Shown here one piece after another: positions 16,203-25,509 of a stretch of 64,000 bases of DNA. The notes under the pieces are model-generated. The model was not told where the DNA came from and did no database searches. It saw only the letters and a list, made by a program, of their open reading frames with translations. Location: contig JASLWR010000002.1 of NCBI GenBank assembly GCA_030740765.1, positions 57,621 through 121,620 on the forward strand. The letters run 5' to 3'. A program made the translations under genes and the position numbers. How positions within the stretch are numbered: position 1 is the stretch's first letter; the number at the start of each line of letters is the position of its first letter. This DNA is from Thermoplasmatota archaeon. GTDB lineage: Archaea > Thermoplasmatota > Penumbrarchaeia > JASLWR01.

Positions 16203-18161
16203 TTAATTAAAGTAATCTATAGATAATTCAGTCACAGTATCATTAGAATACTCATAGACAATTCCAAAAGAACCGATCAAAACAGCAGTATCATTGGTTG
16301 GATTCCATCCACAGCTCAGGAAATTAGGACCTTTATCCTCGTGAATTAATGATATGTTATCTACATCTAATTTTAACACGATTTTGGATGATTGGTCCAA
16401 TTTATATTCTCCCTCAATGGAATTCCATCCCGATAAGCCACCTACAAGCAGCACTTTTTCCTCATTTGGGAGCCACATTGAATCGATAATGGGGTCACTA
16501 TCAGAGTATGGATTGTTCAATTTACTTATTGCCCAATCTTCCCGTACTTTCCAGATCTCTCCATCACCGCATGTGACAATAAAACAATTCCATTTTTCTG
16601 TCCAAAGAGAGCTAAAGCAGGTGGTGGGAGACAACGAAGAGGATATTACGGAATAAGAAGCATTCAAAGTATCATTTTCATCGGGAGTGAACTTGATCAT
16701 TATCCCCCGTATGAAGTTATTTGGATCGTAACCGACCATCAGGGCGTTTTTTCCAATTCCATCCCAATCAAGATCATAAAATGATACGTCCTTTATTATG
16801 GAGTCCGGAACATAACTATAATTTACCAGACCTGCTTCAATTTTTCCTATGAGACCATTTGTTCCAACTGCTATTGCATATTGGCCGTTGGGCAAGAACT
16901 TAATTGCTTGAAAATCATCATCGAGTTCCAAGGATAAATCCGTTAGATTTGTCCCATCATATTTTAGTATTGTACCATTTGAGCCGCAAATCAAGGCATA
17001 ATCTCCACTTGGATGCCAGGTAATATCATAATAATTTGTATCATTGGTCATATTAAGAAGTTTACTTGAAAAGCCGGGTACTACTGGCCCGGCTTGAAAG
17101 TATGACACGCCAACAGGTGTGTCTTTACCGGTAATCCCGTCCCATTTTACGATACAATTACCTTCTCCGACTAGCAAACCATAATCTCCATTAGGATTCC
17201 ATTCAAGGGCTTGTAACCATGGCAATTTAGGCATATCCTCACTTTCATCAATGAAATCATTGGAATCATTAGGTATAACTATTACTGCTAAGACAAATGA
17301 AACAATAATTGTTAAAGCAACTATGCCGGTTAAGATCTTTCTCTTTGATGATTTATCTCTTCGTGGATGCTGCTCCAGTTCATGCGACCTTCCGGCAAAA
17401 TATCCTATGAAGTAAAGACCCAACATGGGAATCGCTATCATGAGCTGGGTGATACCGCTGCCATCGGGAGTAATTATACCTCCAAAGACGATCATAATAA
17501 TAAATGCGTACCTCCAATTTCGCAGCCAAAATTTTGATTCTACAACTCCGATTCTTGTAAGGCCGTACATTACGATGGGAAGTTCGAATACGATCCCGAA
17601 TGCAAGAGTAAAAAGAATAACGAATTTCATGAAATCATCCACAGTAATAAGCGCGGTCGCATCCAGTCCGACTATCACCTGCAAGAGGAAATGGATTGTG
17701 AAAGGGATCAGCAAAAAGAATGCGAATGCGCAGCCTCCTAGGAAAAGTATTGTTGCAGGAATTATCGTCTTTACGATCACTTTTTTTTCCCTTTTTTTTA
17801 AGGCGGGCCTTACGAATTTACTGAATTGCCATAAGGTCATAGGCATACTGAATGTGATAGCCAAAAATAGGGACATGATGACCAGCAACATAATGCCGCC
17901 CCCGAGACTGGCGTAGGGTTGAATCTCCACTCCATTCAAATTCGTGGGTACCAGATAATCCCACATTCTTCTGAACAAGGCTGCTGAAAAAGAGTTCTCC
18001 AAAGTTGGATAAGGATATACTAACCTCGTACCCCTTATATAGAACTCCTTGAATCCAAATGTGAAAAAGAATATAAACTCAAAGAAGATTAAGCCAATTA
18101 CTTTTTTCAAACACTTTTGCAGTTCATGGATATGCTCCATGAACGTCATCAATTTACCCAA
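16203..18161 (-). CDS. TatC fused to a C-terminal beta-propeller
   Basis: 652 residues. Residues 1 to about 260 are TatC, the core of the twin-arginine protein exporter: FMEHIHELQKCL at the N-terminus, FELPIVMYGLTRIGVV, and RYAFIIMIVFGGIITPDGSG before the last helices. TatC normally ends inside the cell after six helices. Here a further helix (residues about 277-298, ILTGIVALTIIVSFVLAVIV) carries the chain outward into about 340 residues of repeated W-x-P-x-G-DYALL/ICG blades with LPNGQYAIAVGTNG, a YCF48/BNR-like propeller. One open frame, no join visible. The propeller might act on exported substrates (inference). No TatA lies nearby. Confidence 0.82.
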   Translation of the reverse strand: MGKLMTFMEHIHELQKCLKKVIGLIFFEFIFFFTFGFKEFYIRGTRLVYPYPTLENSFSAALFRRMWDYLVPTNLNGVEIQPYASLGGGIMLLVIMSLFLAITFSMPMTLWQFSKFVRPALKKREKKVIVKTIIPATILFLGGCAFAFFLLIPFTIHFLLQVIVGLDATALITVDDFMKFVILFTLAFGIVFELPIVMYGLTRIGVVESKFWLRNWRYAFIIMIVFGGIITPDGSGITQLMIAIPMLGLYFIGYFAGRSHELEQHPRRDKSSKRKILTGIVALTIIVSFVLAVIVIPNDSNDFIDESEDMPKLPWLQALEWNPNGDYGLLVGEGNCIVKWDGITGKDTPVGVSYFQAGPVVPGFSSKLLNMTNDTNYYDITWHPSGDYALICGSNGTILKYDGTNLTDLSLELDDDFQAIKFLPNGQYAIAVGTNGLIGKIEAGLVNYSYVPDSIIKDVSFYDLDWDGIGKNALMVGYDPNNFIRGIMIKFTPDENDTLNASYSVISSSLSPTTCFSSLWTEKWNCFIVTCGDGEIWKVREDWAISKLNNPYSDSDPIIDSMWLPNEEKVLLVGGLSGWNSIEGEYKLDQSSKIVLKLDVDNISLIHEDKGPNFLSCGWNPTNDTAVLIGSFGIVYEYSNDTVTELSIDYFN

Positions 18162-18235
18162 TAGAAGTCACCTGTTCAGTGTATATTCAGCCCATTTAAA
18201 AAACCTTACGTTTAAACTGAAAATATTGGAAAATA

Positions 18236-19150
18236 TCAAAGAGATAATAAGCCCAGAATCGATGGAATAGTGAGTAAGCTTATGGCTGTAGAGAGAAATA
18301 TGGATAGCGTCACATTCTCAATGTCGCAGTTAAATTTCTGAGCGATAGGGAAAGTTGTTATCTTCGTGGGCATTGCCGAAGCGATAATGACCACTCCAAA
18401 TGGAATTCCCTGAAGACCGCCAATATAAGCGAAAACAAACCCCAATAGAAGGCCAAAGCCCATTCTTACGGTAGTGCTCAGGGCGGGAATGTTCAATTTT
18501 GATATTTTCACTTTTATGACTGAAAGCTGCAAGCCCAGGGTAATAAGAAGCAAAGGAACTGCCGCGCTGCTTAGAAGCTCCAGCGGTCTCAGAACAAGCA
18601 CAGGAATCCCTATCCGGTAGTAAGAGAATAGAATCCCAACTAATAATGCATATATCAACGGGAGGGATATCACGGTTCTCAGTGAGCGAAGATTCGACCT
18701 TCCCTTTCTGGAAGAGGCTATGAAAACACCCAAAGTGTAGAGGAGGATCTGAGTGGTAATATAGAAGATTATTGCGAGAATAAAACCTTCCGGACCATAG
18801 AATAAAAGACAGATAGAGGATGCCAGGCTCCCAGCATTCATAAACATTGTTGTCATAAGGAAACCACGACGAGTATTATCTTTTAGTTTCTTGATCTTCG
18901 AAATTATGTAAGCTAGAATCGCCGTGACAAATACGATAAATATCGCAGATAGCACTATCAGCAAAAAAACGGATGTGAGAGTGATCTTTGCCAGACTCGT
19001 AATTATGAGGGCTGGAACCAGGATATATAGGGTGAGATCAGATAATGCCTTGATCGTGCTCTTCTGGACTTTGCTAAACCTGCCGGTGATATATCCGATG
19101 AATATCAGCGAAAAAATAGGTACAAATACGTTCAATAGTTTAATATCCAT
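18236..19150 (-). CDS. AEC-family (auxin efflux carrier-like) permease
   Basis: 304 residues with about ten hydrophobic helices in two halves, beginning LLNVFVPIFSLIFIGYITGRF, and the family's FGVVIIASAMPTKITTFPIA in the second half. Such carriers export or import small carboxylates or amino acids; the substrate is unknown. It is 29 nt downstream of mobB. Confidence 0.8.
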   Translation of the reverse strand: MDIKLLNVFVPIFSLIFIGYITGRFSKVQKSTIKALSDLTLYILVPALIITSLAKITLTSVFLLIVLSAIFIVFVTAILAYIISKIKKLKDNTRRGFLMTTMFMNAGSLASSICLLFYGPEGFILAIIFYITTQILLYTLGVFIASSRKGRSNLRSLRTVISLPLIYALLVGILFSYYRIGIPVLVLRPLELLSSAAVPLLLITLGLQLSVIKVKISKLNIPALSTTVRMGFGLLLGFVFAYIGGLQGIPFGVVIIASAMPTKITTFPIAQKFNCDIENVTLSIFLSTAISLLTIPSILGLLSL

Positions 19151-19179
19151 GGATGAACCCCTGAAGGAATTTGATCAAA

Positions 19180-19710
19180 CTATCCGGCCATGGTAACAAC
19201 TGCATCGGTTAAATCTTCCAGCTCTTTATCATCCATACAATTCAGCACTGGAAATCCGGCATGTTCGGATATGCTACTTCCTATGACTCCAGAAATTGCA
19301 ATAATTCTATTATCTGCAATCCCCATCTCATTTATAATCGAATCGATCTGGGATCGATCTTTTCCCGTAAGAACAAAATAGGCGTCCGATCCATTACTAC
19401 GCAATCCCTCACAGATTAAAAAATCTACATTTTTAGGAAGATTAGTTAAAACATCCTTAACGTCCATCCTCTCGGGCGTTCTGTTAAATAAAACGGTCCT
19501 TTTTGGAGTTAAGGCGAACACAAAATCCGCTCCGGCATCCATATGGCGGAACGTATCTTTCCCCTTGACATCTATATTCATGTGGGCCATGTGCATGAAT
19601 TTCGCGGAACCTACTCGGAAACCTCTGGATTTCAAGGATCTTATCAGGCGCTCTGTCGTCGTCGTCTTGCCGGTTTTTTTATACCCGGTCAAACCTATAA
19701 TTTTTGTCAT
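19180..19710 (-). CDS. mobB: molybdopterin-guanine dinucleotide biosynthesis protein B
   Basis: 176-residue GTP-binding protein with P-loop GYKKTGKTT (residues 9-17), the accessory factor for attaching nucleotide to molybdenum cofactor. ATG lies 9 nt behind GGAGGTG, and a TATA-like ATATATAAC element is found near 19762-19770. The molybdenum hydroxylase genes 3 kb away on the same strand are the obvious client. Confidence 0.9.
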   Translation of the reverse strand: MTKIIGLTGYKKTGKTTTTERLIRSLKSRGFRVGSAKFMHMAHMNIDVKGKDTFRHMDAGADFVFALTPKRTVLFNRTPERMDVKDVLTNLPKNVDFLICEGLRSNGSDAYFVLTGKDRSQIDSIINEMGIADNRIIAISGVIGSSISEHAGFPVLNCMDDKELEDLTDAVVTMAG

Positions 19711-19845
19711 GTAAACGCCACCTCCATAAAGACCATGGAACTGCTATACCGTTATTCTCAATGATATATAACGGTTTGCTTAACAATTGTTATTTATAAT
19801 ATTGTCTACGTGGCACTATCAAAAAATCCAGTGATGAATATGCAC

Positions 19846-21414
19846 TCACCATCGACAAGGAGATTTGAAAACAGCCAAATCACTGGGAAATTTGTTAGTG
19901 CCGCCACCATCTACATTCCTAACGATATTCAAAGAGATGTTATTTGCTTTTGAATTTATTAGAGAAATCCCCCCTGCTGAGCGGCCAGCCCCTCCAGAAC
20001 CCGACCATGCAGCAGTCCCTCCTTCGCCTCCTGTGATCGAATCAATAATATTTGATGTCAATGCATTTGAATTCGAAGATTCAAGATAGATTCCTCCAGC
20101 AAAACCACCAGCACCTCCTGTCACCCAAATACTTTCTCCCGTTGCACCAGAAACACCAATGAAATTTGCCATAGTGTTGTTCCGAACTGTGAAATTGGAA
20201 CATCGGATTAGCACTATTTCACCATAATTTGTCGGGTTGGATTTATTTGATAGATTGTAATTTTCTATTGTTGTAGGCGTATTGATGCCATAATAATAGA
20301 GTATATTATCCCCATTCAAGGTGTTTAAAGGATCAATTTGATTATCCAGCGAATCCTCGTTAATGTAAATGCCATATCCAAGATTATCTGCTCCATCAGG
20401 TCCGGCATGTTTTCCATTGCCTCCCTTACCACCCATGACATTACTGATATTTGTGAACTTAATATTGTTATTCGCTGATGCTCGTAGGTAGATACCAGCC
20501 CCAATACCACCCTCCCCACCAGGACCGTTCTGACCTGCTCTACCTCCCGGTGCACCAATAACGCTGTCAACATTGTTAGATGTGATATTGTTATTCTTTG
20601 ATGCCTGGAGATATATACCAGCCCCCACACCACCAGCTCCACCAGATAGACGTCCACCAAAACTCCAACCCCCATACCCTCCTTCCACATTCTTCACACA
20701 ATTTTCCATCATGGTACAATTCTCCACCTCCAATAAATACACTCCACTTCCCACCTCTCCTGGCAGACCTTGGGTCCAACTCACCCCATTTTTCCCTTTA
20801 CACTCGCTTAATAGACTCCACTTTACACTGCAATTATTTACCTGATACAATACCACCCCGTTCACACTGTTCGTTATATTATTCCCTTCTATTACGGTAT
20901 TATTCGCATTTATCCATAACCCCGCCGTCTCACCGTGCTCCCCGAATTCGTAACCGCAGTAATGCAGCTCTGAATTGTTCATCCTGAAACTCGATCCGTT
21001 CTTTACCTGGAAAACAAACGCATTACTCGCATTCACCGCAGTTATATTGCACCCATCCCCCGTCGTGTTCCGATCTCCATCATTATCCCTTATTACCAGC
21101 GATCCTCCGCTCTTCACGTATATCCCGTGGTGGCCATCATACGTCGAATTGAACCTTAAGGTCACATTCTGCAGTGTAAGATTACCATAGACTGTGAGAT
21201 TCCCTGTCAGATTGATCGTCCGATTGCCATAGTATCGGGTATCGCTTGCGTTAATTTTCCAGTCGCCAGTAAGGTTCTCATGCGAATCTTCGCCAAGAAC
21301 GGGACCTCCGACCTCGGCCTTTGCAACAGGTAAGAATTGGGTGGGAGAGAATATTATGCACGCGCTTAGGAGCAGTAGGATCGAAAAGACTACGCTAAAT
21401 ATTTGTTCTTTCAT
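19846..21414 (-). CDS. secreted right-handed beta-helix repeat protein
   Basis: A signal peptide (about residues 1-35 from the ATG at 21414, with FSVVFSILLLLSACIIF) is followed by parallel-beta-helix repeats of the NosD/PbH1 kind (NNITSNNVDSV, NTVIEGNNITNSVNGV). Three glycine-rich loops of about 18 residues (GGYGGWSFGG, GRAGQNGPGGEGG, GATGESIWVTGGAGG) interrupt the helix. No membrane anchor or cell-wall motif is present and the C-terminus, KFPSDLAVFKSPCRW, is unlike a helix cap, so the gene may be truncated. An earlier ATG at 21462 adds 16 residues and is less likely. Function unknown; surface adhesion or sugar processing is typical of the fold. Confidence 0.6.
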   Translation of the reverse strand: MKEQIFSVVFSILLLLSACIIFSPTQFLPVAKAEVGGPVLGEDSHENLTGDWKINASDTRYYGNRTINLTGNLTVYGNLTLQNVTLRFNSTYDGHHGIYVKSGGSLVIRDNDGDRNTTGDGCNITAVNASNAFVFQVKNGSSFRMNNSELHYCGYEFGEHGETAGLWINANNTVIEGNNITNSVNGVVLYQVNNCSVKWSLLSECKGKNGVSWTQGLPGEVGSGVYLLEVENCTMMENCVKNVEGGYGGWSFGGRLSGGAGGVGAGIYLQASKNNNITSNNVDSVIGAPGGRAGQNGPGGEGGIGAGIYLRASANNNIKFTNISNVMGGKGGNGKHAGPDGADNLGYGIYINEDSLDNQIDPLNTLNGDNILYYYGINTPTTIENYNLSNKSNPTNYGEIVLIRCSNFTVRNNTMANFIGVSGATGESIWVTGGAGGFAGGIYLESSNSNALTSNIIDSITGGEGGTAAWSGSGGAGRSAGGISLINSKANNISLNIVRNVDGGGTNKFPSDLAVFKSPCRW

Positions 21415-21810
21415 GGGCACGTGGATGTCTCCGTTGATATTGATTGGAGAAATTATAATCATGATGAATTATAAGTATTTTGTTCCAAGCTTCGAATTCA
21501 GAGAAAGGCTTTACCTATTCCCCTCCACTATACTATAAAAAGGTTCAGGAACGGAATTATCTTTGTGGTACCTCTAAAATATGACACGAGAAAAACCGGA
21601 TCATTAAAGGTACAACTCTCCTTTTGGATAGAAAAATAGGCGGTCTTTACCAGAATAATAGCGTTAAAACGGTAGAAAAAATCTTTTTTTCTAGCCAAAG
21701 TCAAGTGTTTGTTTGTCCCCAGGAGATCTGGAATGATATTGATGAATGGCTTGATTATCAGAATATTTTCGCGATTAGTGAGATACAAAAGCCTGATAAA
21801 AACTGATTAT

Positions 21811-22299
21811 TTACTTCTTCAGATTGGTCTTCCCCGTCATTTCGCTGATCTTCAATTTCAATATGGATATCTTTTTGTAGGACTCGTCCTTGGGGACATT
21901 TCTCTCTTTCATGGGTTCGGGTTCTCCTTCAAGATGGTCAAATAAAATATTCAACCCGTGCTTTTTTTCATCGAGACCATCGACTATAGACATTGTCCCA
22001 AAAAACACTAATGAGCGAAAATACTGCTTGCACCGACCAACCACGTATCCATGGTCTTCAATAACGGTCCCGCATACTTTCGGATTTGCTTTGATATAAT
22101 CCAGTTTCAGCCCCGAAAGCGCAGCATGGAAATACAGCGCGTTTTCATTTTTATCATAACCATAGCTGACGGTCACGAGATACGGCTCATCATTTCTACA
22201 GAGTGAAATTGTAGTGTACTTTCCCTTGATAAGAATCTCGATCAATTTTGGTACCTCAGTAATCTCCCGTTCGGATTTTCGCATATGATATCGAGTCAT
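21811..22299 (-). CDS. pyridoxamine-5'-phosphate oxidase-like FMN-binding protein
   Basis: 162 residues of the split-barrel flavin-binding family (NimA-like): KGKYTTISLCRNDEPYLVTVSYGYD, ALYFHAALSGLKLDYIKANPKVC and FRSLVFFGTMSIV are characteristic. Such proteins bind FMN, F420 or heme; the exact cofactor is not decided by the sequence. It lies 19 nt downstream of the epimerase-like gene on the same strand. Confidence 0.8.
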   Translation of the reverse strand: MTRYHMRKSEREITEVPKLIEILIKGKYTTISLCRNDEPYLVTVSYGYDKNENALYFHAALSGLKLDYIKANPKVCGTVIEDHGYVVGRCKQYFRSLVFFGTMSIVDGLDEKKHGLNILFDHLEGEPEPMKERNVPKDESYKKISILKLKISEMTGKTNLKK

Positions 22300-22318
22300 T
22301 TTTGTTACCTGTACCTAA

Positions 22319-22741
22319 TTATTCCTTCTCAGGGTCGAAATCGCCATCTAATACTTCAGTAAGTATACCGTTTAATTCATTCGGATAATTGATGAATGAA
22401 TACCGGTTCCCCATCAACTTTCTCGGTTTATCATCGATTAATTTATTGTCATTCCCCTTCAGCTCAGCTAAAGCGTCGTCAACGTTAGGTACACGATACG
22501 ATATAAGGAAAAAACCCTCACCCTGTTTCTCGATGAATTTTGCCACTTCGCTGTCCGGTCCCGTCGCCTCCATAAGCTCTATCGCCACCTCCCCCACGTA
22601 ATAACGGGCGACCCGTATCTTTTCCGATTCCGCCGTATAGAGTGTGTCGAGCTTGAACCCCAGGATACTTTCGTACTTTTCCCTCGCAGCATCCAGGTCC
22701 TTCACCGCAAAACAGATATGGTCTATCTTTTCTACGTTCAT
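22319..22741 (-). CDS. VOC-family protein, methylmalonyl-CoA epimerase-like
   Basis: 140 residues, two beta-alpha-beta-beta-beta modules, starting EKIDHICFAVKDLDAAREKYESILG with the metal-ligand histidine and ending NELNGILTEVLDG. Closest by eye to methylmalonyl-CoA epimerase. Directly downstream of the hydroxylase large subunit (20 nt), so its substrate may be a CoA thioester of that pathway. A fragment resembling its 3' half occurs at 26677 on the other strand. Confidence 0.75.
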   Translation of the reverse strand: MNVEKIDHICFAVKDLDAAREKYESILGFKLDTLYTAESEKIRVARYYVGEVAIELMEATGPDSEVAKFIEKQGEGFFLISYRVPNVDDALAELKGNDNKLIDDKPRKLMGNRYSFINYPNELNGILTEVLDGDFDPEKE

Positions 22742-22761
22742 CTATTTTCGATCCCCTGTAT

Positions 22762-25029
22762 TTAGTTATTTTTCTTTGCCAAAGCTTTCAGTACCTTTTC
22801 AGGTGTGAAAGGTAATTCCTTGAGCCAGACCCCAGTTGCATCGTAGAATGCAGACACTATGGCCTTGTAGACGTTCATGGATGCCGTGAGGCCGCCCTCC
22901 TTCGCGCCGAAGGGGCCCTCCGGATCGTTGGTTGTGATCAGTTCAACATCCATTTCAGGCATGTCCGTGGCCAATGGAACCTTGTAATCCAATAAATTAG
23001 GGTTCAATACCTGTCCTCGGTCCCAATCGATCTCCTCCATGTAGGTTGCCACCCCGCCCCTGCTGACGATCCCGTGTATCTGCCCTTCCACCGTTGCCGG
23101 GTTGATGGGTTTACCGCAGTCATGTGCCGCCCATACGTCGAGCATTTTGATTATACCCGTATCTGGGTCCACCTCGATCTCGGTCACGACGGTATTGAAG
23201 CTGTAGGTACCGCCCATCTGCCCACGCGGGTTCTTCACCCACTCACGGTCCCGGCTGATCTTCGGGAAATAAGAACCTTTCCCTACTATATTCCCGCCAT
23301 TGGACATTGCGTATCGGGCTGCCCTTGCGATAAAGAACGACTTTTCATTGTCGTTCTTCAGATGGATCATACCGTTCGTGATGTCCAGCTCATCGGGAGC
23401 CACCTTCATCATCTCAGCCGAAGCAGCAAGCACCTGACGCCGAACGTCCTGCGCCGCCCGCATCACCGCATTTCCGCCTACAAAGGTCGCAGCCTGCGAG
23501 TAGGCCCCGGGGTCATGTCCCGTCATCTCGGTATCGGCATTTACGAGGTTCACCATCTCCATTGGTATCCCGATAACCTCGGCGGTTATCTGCACCACCA
23601 TGTTCTCGTTGCCCTGGCCGTTGTCCACCATACCGGTAAATAAAGTTATTTGACCGCTCTCGTTCATCCGAATGAATGCTGTGGCACCAGAGCGGAATCC
23701 CATGGGGAAACCGCACATCAATCCCATGCTGCCCATTCCAATACCCCTGTATTTCGGCAGTTTCCCCCGTTTCTCGCTCCACCGTGACATTTCCGCGGTC
23801 ATTGTGATGGATTCCGACAATCCACAGCTCGATATGACCGAGTCGGTGGCAGTGTGATCTCCCGAACGGTTGGCGTTCCTGAGGCGTATTTCCATTGGGT
23901 CCAGCCCCAGTTTTTCCGCCACCATGTCCATATGCGTCGTCATTGCCACCTGGTAGGCCCTGCCGTGATGAGGGTACATGCCCCTTGGACATTTGTTCGT
24001 ATACACGCGGTATCCGTTGTAACGCACGTTGGGGTGTTTGTATGTCTCTTCATATACATAAAAGGGTACGGACGTGGCGATCGGTCCGGTACTGGAATAT
24101 GCACCCCCGTCGTATATCACCCGGGCATCTCTCGCAATGATCATGCCGTTTGCATCCGCGCCGGTCTTGAGGTACACAATCATATCGTGCACCTGACGGG
24201 TGGCAGTGAATGTCTCTTCCCTTGAAAGGACCAGTTTCACAGGCTGCCTGCTCTTTATGGAAAGAAGTGCAGTCACAACGTCGCTTGGAGAAACCTCCGA
24301 TCTGCCTCCGAAAGCACCTCCGATGTCGATCTTGCGAACCCTTACTTTATTTAGTGGCATTTTAAGCAGATTGGAAAGCGCTTTCGCTCGTACGTGGGGC
24401 CCGGCATTCGGTATCCAGAGGTCCAGATATCCTTCGCTGTTGAAGTCTGCCACAACCGAATATGGTTCCATCATGGCATAGGCTTCGCCAGCGGATTTGA
24501 AAACATCTTCGAGGACTATTTCAGCCTCCCCGAAGGCCGCATCCACGTCTCCCACGTCTATGTCCACGTGCACGTTTATATTGGTACCGCGATCCTCGTG
24601 TATCAGTTTATCGTCCTTCATGGCCTTTTCCGGATCGAAAACTGCCGGTAGTTCCTCATAAGTTACATCGATCAATTCTACTGCTCGTTGCGCTATCTCC
24701 TCAGTAACCGCTGCAACTGCCGCAACTTCTTCCCCAATGAATCTCACTTTGTCAGTGGCGATCATTCCGTGATCCTGCGTGTACGGGAATACTCCCCATT
24801 TCACCCCTTTGGTATCTTTACCGGTTATTACAGCTCGGACGCCCTCCAACTGCTCGGCCTTGGACGTATCGATGTCGAGGATCCTCGCGTGGGGGTAAGG
24901 ACTTCTCAGTACCTTTGCGTGGAGCATTCCTGAAAGGAATAGATCCGCAGTGTATTTGGCGGCACCGGTGGCTTTCCGAATAGAATCAATCCGGGGTACG
25001 CTCTTGCCGATGAGAGTTTCGGTTTTCAT
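22762..25029 (-). CDS. molybdenum hydroxylase large subunit (4-hydroxybenzoyl-CoA reductase alpha type)
   Basis: 755 residues of the xanthine dehydrogenase superfamily: GAAKYTADL near the N-terminus, GGAFGGRSEVSPSD and the long MPT-binding second half with DNGQGNENMVVQI. The C-terminal active-site loop reads GPFGAKEGGLTAS; the usual reading is GAKExGEG, so the catalytic glutamate position appears to hold leucine. ATG overlaps the small-subunit stop as ATGA. With the two genes upstream it forms the typical three-subunit enzyme; the medium subunit's extra Fe-S loop points to an aromatic acyl-CoA reductase type. Substrate uncertain. Confidence 0.85.
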   Translation of the reverse strand: MKTETLIGKSVPRIDSIRKATGAAKYTADLFLSGMLHAKVLRSPYPHARILDIDTSKAEQLEGVRAVITGKDTKGVKWGVFPYTQDHGMIATDKVRFIGEEVAAVAAVTEEIAQRAVELIDVTYEELPAVFDPEKAMKDDKLIHEDRGTNINVHVDIDVGDVDAAFGEAEIVLEDVFKSAGEAYAMMEPYSVVADFNSEGYLDLWIPNAGPHVRAKALSNLLKMPLNKVRVRKIDIGGAFGGRSEVSPSDVVTALLSIKSRQPVKLVLSREETFTATRQVHDMIVYLKTGADANGMIIARDARVIYDGGAYSSTGPIATSVPFYVYEETYKHPNVRYNGYRVYTNKCPRGMYPHHGRAYQVAMTTHMDMVAEKLGLDPMEIRLRNANRSGDHTATDSVISSCGLSESITMTAEMSRWSEKRGKLPKYRGIGMGSMGLMCGFPMGFRSGATAFIRMNESGQITLFTGMVDNGQGNENMVVQITAEVIGIPMEMVNLVNADTEMTGHDPGAYSQAATFVGGNAVMRAAQDVRRQVLAASAEMMKVAPDELDITNGMIHLKNDNEKSFFIARAARYAMSNGGNIVGKGSYFPKISRDREWVKNPRGQMGGTYSFNTVVTEIEVDPDTGIIKMLDVWAAHDCGKPINPATVEGQIHGIVSRGGVATYMEEIDWDRGQVLNPNLLDYKVPLATDMPEMDVELITTNDPEGPFGAKEGGLTASMNVYKAIVSAFYDATGVWLKELPFTPEKVLKALAKKNN

Positions 25030-25508
25030 TTGCGGCCCCCCCCATTTATTTTCGAGGCTGCTATAACCGCTTCAACGATCTTCTGGTAACCGGTGCAGCG
25101 GCAGATATTTCCCGATATGGCACGTCGGACTTCCTGGCGAGTGGGTTTCGGGTTCTCACCAAGAAATGCAACTGCCGTCAAGATCATTCCCGGTGAGCAG
25201 AATCCACACTGGATCGCCTGGAGTTCGACGAATTTTTTCTGTACTGGGTGCAGCTCACCTCCATTGGCGAGTCCCTCTATAGTGGTTATCCGCTTTCCTT
25301 CCACCTCAACTGCCAGCGTCATACAGGATCGAAACGGTCGGCCGTCTATGAGAACGGTGCAGGCCCCACACTCTCCCGTATCGCAGCCGAACTTGGTACC
25401 CGTCAGTTGAAGTTCCTCCCGCAATACCTCCAATAATGTCGTTTCCGCAGGGACTGATACGTTATATGAATAACCGTTGACGATTAGTTTGATAGATCTA
25501 TCCCCCAT
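25026..25508 (-). CDS. molybdenum hydroxylase [2Fe-2S] small subunit
   Basis: 160 residues with both clusters complete: C42, C47, C50 and C62 (plant-ferredoxin type) and C101, C104, C136 and C138 (helical cluster). It relays electrons between flavin and molybdenum cofactor. The start at 25508 follows GGAGGTGATTAAC; the open frame eight codons longer is not used. It is coupled to both neighbours: its stop overlaps the large subunit start. Confidence 0.93.
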   Translation of the reverse strand: MGDRSIKLIVNGYSYNVSVPAETTLLEVLREELQLTGTKFGCDTGECGACTVLIDGRPFRSCMTLAVEVEGKRITTIEGLANGGELHPVQKKFVELQAIQCGFCSPGMILTAVAFLGENPKPTRQEVRRAISGNICRCTGYQKIVEAVIAASKINGGGRK

Positions 25509-25509
25509 G

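Noticed and set aside
20325..20987. Open frames of 60-130 codons on both strands
   Set aside because: They overlap the beta-helix gene and only reflect its glycine/asparagine-rich repeats.
21528..21806. Two overlapping open frames of 60-86 codons between the beta-helix and PNPOx genes
   Set aside because: Opposite strands, no ribosome site, no family resemblance; treated as intergenic.
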